From Erythroxylum novogranatense (taxonomy: Eukaryota; Streptophyta; Magnoliopsida; Malpighiales; Erythroxylaceae), in the NCBI GenBank assembly GCA_029891385.1, contig CM057235.1, positions 17,040,001-17,104,000 on the forward strand: a stretch of 64,000 nucleotides of DNA, given 5' to 3'. Positions within the stretch are counted from its first letter, which is position 1, and every line of letters begins with the position of its first letter. Both the position numbers and the translations under genes were made by a program. The notes under the pieces are model-generated. The model did no database searches. It was not told the DNA's origin and was given only the letters and a program-made list of their open reading frames with translations. This document shows positions 59,671 through 64,000 of the stretch, piece by piece.

Positions 59671-59844
59671 CAGCGCCCAGCTCCATCAAAATCAGACAGA
59701 ACTAGTTTAAGCTCCCTACTCCTCGACTCTGATCATGGAGAAGGGTCGATGGAGTACATAAGGACTGTGCGGCTCATCCGCATGACAACTCATGATAGGC
59801 CCGATCGATCGAACATCGTCGTTTAGTGTATGACGGCTCGGGAT

Positions 59845-59922
59845 AAGACCGACCGATCGAAGGTAGAGATAGGACCGACCGATCGAGCGTAGAGATAGGA
59901 TCGACCAATCGAACGTAGACTC
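59845..59922 (+). repeat. ~26-bp tandem repeat GTAGAGATAGGACCGACCGA
   Basis: Three to four degenerate units of AGATAGGACCGACCGATCGA with CGATCGA palindromes; an older unit lies at 59795. Sits between LTR and ORF. Confidence 0.8.
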
Positions 59923-60602
59923 CTAATCAAAGCACTGGATTTAATCATTACTTACAGCACGTATCCTCTGGTGGATTTTCAAAATTTGAAATGAAACATC
60001 TTTGTAACCGCTGTGCAGCTGTCACACACGTCCTTTCAACTGCTGCGCCATTCCAGGTCCCGTCCTTTCTACTGCTGCGCCGCTCTGGGTAACTGATAAC
60101 CCTAATTTGCACGGCTTAGATTTTGCCACGCGTTCAAGTTTCACCAGTATGCCCGCTCAGTATTCTGTTATAAATGTTTGGAATTGACACACTTCTTCAC
60201 TTTCTACGTGTTCGATTCTCCAGTCTTTGCTTCCTCTCTTCTTCATCTTCTTGTTCGCAGTCATCAAAATTTTCTTTTTCACCGTCATCCAAATCCCCAA
60301 CTCTAGTCACTAAACTAGGTACGTCCTTTCTCTGATCCTTATCCTACAAATTTCTTTTTCGTATTCATGTCGTCGACTAGCCCTAGAGGTGAACTTAGAC
60401 TTAGGGATGAAGCTAACTCCCCTCTTCATTTCATCGCCTCGCCAAACCTTCACTACTGAGCATCCCGAGTCATAAAGAAAGAAGTAAGTACGGTTCTGAG
60501 GGAGTTCCATCAGGAACAGGCCGTCGAGAGGGCTTTACAAATTGTTGGGCCGCTGGAGATAGCGACGGAAATGGTGGAGGTGTCGGAGGCCGGCGGGAAT
60601 GA

Positions 60603-62809
60603 AGTGTCGGAGGCAGGGGAAATGAGGAAATTGGGGTGAGTGCCTGGAAGGACGGCCAGATTGTTCAAAAACCACCGATTGACCCATCAACGATGATCGA
60701 AAGGGAACTGGACCGATCAATTATCAAAAATAATATCCCTTCGTCTTGGGGACTTAGGCTGGCCGGCAAGAACGAACAGATTTATAGCAGTATGGGCGGC
60801 TACTTTGTTGTTTCAGACAACTTTTTCTCGGTCAGCGGTATGCAACTTTCGTACACCCTTATTATCGATGAGGTATGCTGCACCTACCAACTAAAGCCGA
60901 GCCAGATTCCGCTGAACTGTTGGAGGTTTATTAACAGTCTGGCTCTGCTGTGCTATCACTTTAGATGTCCCCCATCGGTCGGCATTCTGCGCTACTTTTT
61001 GATGATGAACCGGAGCAAAAGTGTCGGGGCTAGAATTCCTCACTTCCAGTATAGAGACGCGATATATCGTCCGGCTGGGACAGCTTCGGCAATCAAGGCC
61101 TGGAAGACAAAGTATTTCTTTGTGAGGCCCCCAGGATCTACCCACGAGTCCAGGCCATGGAGATATCCCTTGTCCGAGGGATGGAACGACATCTCCAATC
61201 TGTCCCTTACTAGGGAGGAATGGGAAGTGATCGATAGGATTAAGGCGCTCGGTTGGTATTCTTTTGACAGTCTCGTTCTGGGGTATCGTGGAGGTGCATT
61301 AGCCGATGCCTTTTTAACTGATCCCCCTCCTCGAATTAGCGGGCTAGAAGAGGAAGCTGCCCCTCCTGGTTAACTCCTCGTTGTTTAACTATTTGTTGTA
61401 TTCACAAGTACTAGTTTCAATTTCTAACCTGCTTCTAAAATTGTGCAGCCATGGCAAAGCTCAAGGATTTCGCCGGGTCCTCCAGTCTCCCTAAGTCCAA
61501 AAGCCAACCCAAAGGGCCTAGATCTTCTTCGAAGGTGAAGAAGCAAAGGAAGGAGGTAGAGGTTAGCGAAGACATCGCTTAGCCGACGATGCTGGACCAG
61601 TCTACAGCATTGCTGGCCCTTCCGTCCACTAAGGACCAACCTGACGAGTCTGCGTCGTTGCCGATCCAACCGGTGAGTGAGGACCAAGCGGATACGGAGG
61701 AAGAGATGGAGCCACCGCTCAAAAGAAAAAAACCCGTTCGGAGTGTTGATCGATCGTCCTGCCAACTGGACAGAGGAAAGGGGGAAGAGCGAGTTCCCCA
61801 ATTAGATAAAGGCAAGAGGAAAGAGCAAGCCTCCAGCGGTGAAAAATAGGTGTCCACGATCATCCTTGATAAGACTGTATCAATTATGGATATCAATGTT
61901 GCTTTGCATATTGCCCAGAAGGTTGTTCCTCCTACGAACGAGAAGTTTTTGGATACACTGAACAACAAGGAGCTGATGGCTAGTCTCGTCCGTGGCTGTG
62001 CCAGGGATCTGACGTTCGCCTCTGCGATGCATCAGCGTATTGATCAGCTCGATGAAGTCAACCGAACGATGGATCGGGAGGTTCACAATCTTCTTGAGCA
62101 AGTTAATGCTTTAAGAGCTGAACTTTCCGAGGCGAAGGAAGAGAAGGACGTTTTATGAGCTCAACTCACTTCACTGGAGGAGGAGAGGAGTGTTTTGGAG
62201 GAAGAGAAGAGCGTTTTGAGAGCTCAACTGGTTTCGGGGGAGGAGGAGAGGAGTAGAGCAGTTGCTTTCAGGGGTGAGCTGGAAAGTGAATGCCGAGCGT
62301 TGCAGCTTAGTAATGAGGGCATAAGGAGAGAGGTGCTCGATGCCAATTCGAAGGCGAAAATAGAGGAGGAGCTCCGTTTGAAAGTCCTCCAAGACTGTCA
62401 TAAGGCGATGATGGATAAAATGAAGGCTGAGAGGAAGCTACTGGAGCTGCAAGGCTCTGTCAAGGAGTAAAGGGTTGAAGCGATCAAGCGATGGAAAGAG
62501 CGGTACTTGCACGAGGAGTGCAAAGAATTTGGTTGCGACTTGGCTCTTAAGATTTTTTAGAACTGCCACAGCGTTTGCGTCCCTGACGGGTCGGTTGGTC
62601 CTTCATTCGAGGATTATGCCGAGCCGATGCTTCCCTCCGAGCTCGGTCTTTCACTTAAGGAGGTGAGAGAGATAGCTGACAAGGAAAGAGAGGCCTTGCC
62701 CTATGAGATGCTGGACCTGAGTTCAGATGAGGAAGAGGGTGTCTCTCCGTTGTCTTCTCTTGCCGATCCAGCTGCTGGTACTTCCTCCCCAACCGAGGGT
62801 TCAAAGTGA
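60603..62809 (+). pseudogene. spliced ORF with gypsy-type transposon domain (PF04195-like) and coiled coil
   Basis: Exon 1 (60603-61368) encodes the domain often annotated 'putative gypsy type transposon', with LKPSQIPLNCWRFINSLALL, PPSVGILRYFLMM and the later WKTKYFFVRPPGS. A phase-1 intron at 61369-61448 (GT-AG) joins it to AMAKLKDFAGSSS and a long charged tail with heptad repeats (VNRTMDREVHNLLEQVNALR, then LRAELSEAKEEKDVL), an acidic end and a stop at 62807. Exon 2 keeps one frame for 1.36 kb but has five in-frame stops (61580, 61847, 62156, 62468, 62558). The start is unresolved: the open frame has no ATG before 60693, and an ATG at 60571 lies in another frame. Function unknown; it accompanies Tat-like elements. 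Confidence 0.65.
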
Positions 62810-63120
62810 TTTTTCCCTTTTCAAGGCTCATCTGGTCGGGCTTGTGACCAGAACAGCAATTCAAGGAAATAGAAATTCTCACTTTTATCTTTCGTTGCCT
62901 TCTTTATTTGTCGTGTTAAGATTGGACGATCTTTTCAAATAGCAGGTAGCGAACAAGTGCGCTCGATGTGCGTCGATCGGTTGTAGGGTTTGAGAGAGTC
63001 ATGGTCAACCGAGACAAGAGAACTTGGCCGAGCGATGCTGAAGCCGAGCGATCTAAGATTTTAGCTTTTGGCATCGCTTGGTTTCAAGATCCTGTCTTGG
63101 CAACCTGGCCGAGCGATGTA

Positions 63121-64000
63121 TGTTGAGTCAAAATGACTTTACATATATATGATTTTGATGAATAACAAAGAAGTAGAAGCAAAATAGAAAATAGACAGAC
63201 GGAGAATAAAACACAGACGCAGACGAAGTTAAAAGGCAGACGAAGAAATACAGACGCAGATTGAAAAACAGACGGAGAAGTAGAGACGCAGACGCAAGAC
63301 AAAACGCAGACGCAGACGCAGACACAAAATGAAAAATAGACACAGACGCAGACGCAAACGTAGACGCAAAGTAAAAAAGCAGACGCAGACGCAGACGCAA
63401 AGTGAAAAACAGACGCAGATGTAAAGTGAAAAGCAGACGCAGACGCAGATGCAGACACAGACGCAAAAATATAGACGGAGAAAAGTAGACGCAGAATTCA
63501 AAAGAAGACGTAAGAGTCAGTTTGAGTTAGTTACAGAACTCAACTGATTAACCGTTTCTTTCAAGAAGCAAGATTCAAGATTCAAGAATCAAGAATCAAG
63601 AATCAAGAAGTAGTTACAGACGAAGACTATAAATATCAGAAGAAGTCGAAGATTATAAAGTTAGCAAGAGCGAAAGCAAAAAAGAGCAAAAGTTGAGATA
63701 ATTGATTTACGTACGCAAACACTGTGCAAATTAGCTGAGAGCTAGTTTTACTGTAACAAGTTTCAAATACTTTTGTAAGAAAGTAGTACAGAAAGCCTGC
63801 ACAAGCTAAGAGTGAAAGAATACTGAGTGTAGAGACCTGAAGAGGCTCAGAAAGAATACTTGTATACGTTGAAGAGATAGTGAAATCTCATAAAGAACTC
63901 TGAGGACTGGACGTAGCCCACGTTTTGGGGTGAACCAGGATAAAATCGCCGTGTCAACTTTTCTCTACCCTATCTCTTTTAAAGTTCAAAGTTTTGTTAT
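63121..64000 (+). repeat. SIRE-like LTR (5' part; window ends inside it)
   Basis: Starts TGTTGAGTCAAAATGACTTT and is collinear with 47277-48290: minisatellite, TTACAGAACTCAACTGA, TATAAATA box at 63628-63635, and the block GGGTGAACCAGGATAAAA near 63930. It has kept the TG that the other copy lost. Whether a full element follows cannot be seen. Confidence 0.85.
63170..63485 (+). repeat. CAGACG hexamer-based minisatellite in the SIRE-like LTR
   Basis: Long runs of CAGACG and CAGACGCAGACG with interspersed AAGTGAAAAA. Reading frames across it on the - strand (repeated Ser-Ala or Val-Cys) are artefacts of the repeat. Confidence 0.95.

Larger units (their letters stand above)
59361..63120 (+). mobile_element. 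gypsy-type (Tat/Ogre-like) non-autonomous element, interrupted by the SIRE LTR
   Basis: 59361-~59670 looks like a short gypsy LTR: it starts TGTTGGTTGGGTC and has the block ACTAATTTAAGCGTCGGAGG followed by CAACCCCCGGTTTGC and TTTTGCAGGT, a pattern typical of Tat-lineage LTRs. Downstream lie a tandem repeat, a second TATA box near 60170, a spliced ORF (60603-62809), and then GC-rich DNA with repeated CCGAGCGAT. At 63121 a SIRE-like LTR begins abruptly. No protease, reverse transcriptase or integrase is present in the window. Confidence 0.6.

Noticed and set aside
60636..60692. Start of the gypsy-associated ORF at 60636
   Set aside because: The codon there is GTG; the frame is open from 60603 without ATG, so the real start is unresolved.
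63084..63501. Overlapping - strand frames with Ser-Ala or Val-Cys repeats
   Set aside because: Three-frame translations of the CAGACG minisatellite; the same applies to 47301-47611.

Overview
This is a piece of plant nuclear genome, almost certainly from a eudicot. The evidence is two intron-containing plant genes with GT-AG introns, numerous plant-type Ty1/copia and Ty3/gypsy-like retroelements, an integrated relic of a plant pararetrovirus (Caulimoviridae), plant LINE and SINE pieces, and very AT-rich spacers. Nothing in it looks prokaryotic. No species can be named from the sequence alone.

Only two genes look intact. The first is a three-exon cytochrome b561 and DOMON-domain protein on the + strand (17462-18830, 400 residues). 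The second is a two-exon Rab GTPase of the RABA5 type on the - strand (57231-58628, 218 residues). They do not obviously act together. The space around them is filled with nested, mostly dead transposable elements.

Layout: 1-~4980 is a - strand copia element (5' LTR, primer-binding site, hairpin-rich leader, gag, zinc knuckle, protease, integrase) that runs off the left edge. 4981-7370 is AT/ATT low-complexity DNA inside a ~160-bp-arm inverted repeat. 7509-8235 is a decayed DUF4283 (LINE ORF1-like) reading frame. 8548-12623 is a small TRIM-type element whose 3' LTR was split by two later insertions, one carrying a solo LTR. 12624-17400 is mostly anonymous AT-rich DNA. 17462-18830 is the CYBDOM gene. 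19336-29500 is a second - strand copia element with both LTRs and a near-matching target-site duplication, itself interrupted by a ~3.6-kb non-coding LTR-like element and a 0.42-kb LINE tail with a 16-bp duplication. 29506-33044 is spacer with a SINE candidate. 33045-40099 holds two related - strand copia fragments, one split by a 2,629-bp solo LTR with a perfect 5-bp duplication. 40100-42590 is another non-coding relative in reverse orientation. 42600-48290 is a chimeric copia polymerase region leading into a SIRE-like element (pol, extra 3' ORFs, polypurine tract, LTR). 48310-51220 is the endogenous pararetrovirus relic with a downstream TATA/leader region. 51230-56064 holds inverted repeats, a hAT transposase relic and a LINE 3' end. 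57231-58628 is RABA5. 59361-63120 is a gypsy-type non-autonomous element with a spliced coiled-coil ORF. 63121-64000 is a second SIRE-like LTR cut by the window edge.

The most unusual pattern is that four minisatellite arrays, in LTRs or LTR-like elements of at least two unrelated families, share the pentamer CGTCT/AGACG. Other points of note are a run of perfect hairpins in a copia leader, an in-frame copia-copia fusion, and a polymerase active-site substitution shared by two neighbouring copia copies. I did not find a convincing new multi-gene system.
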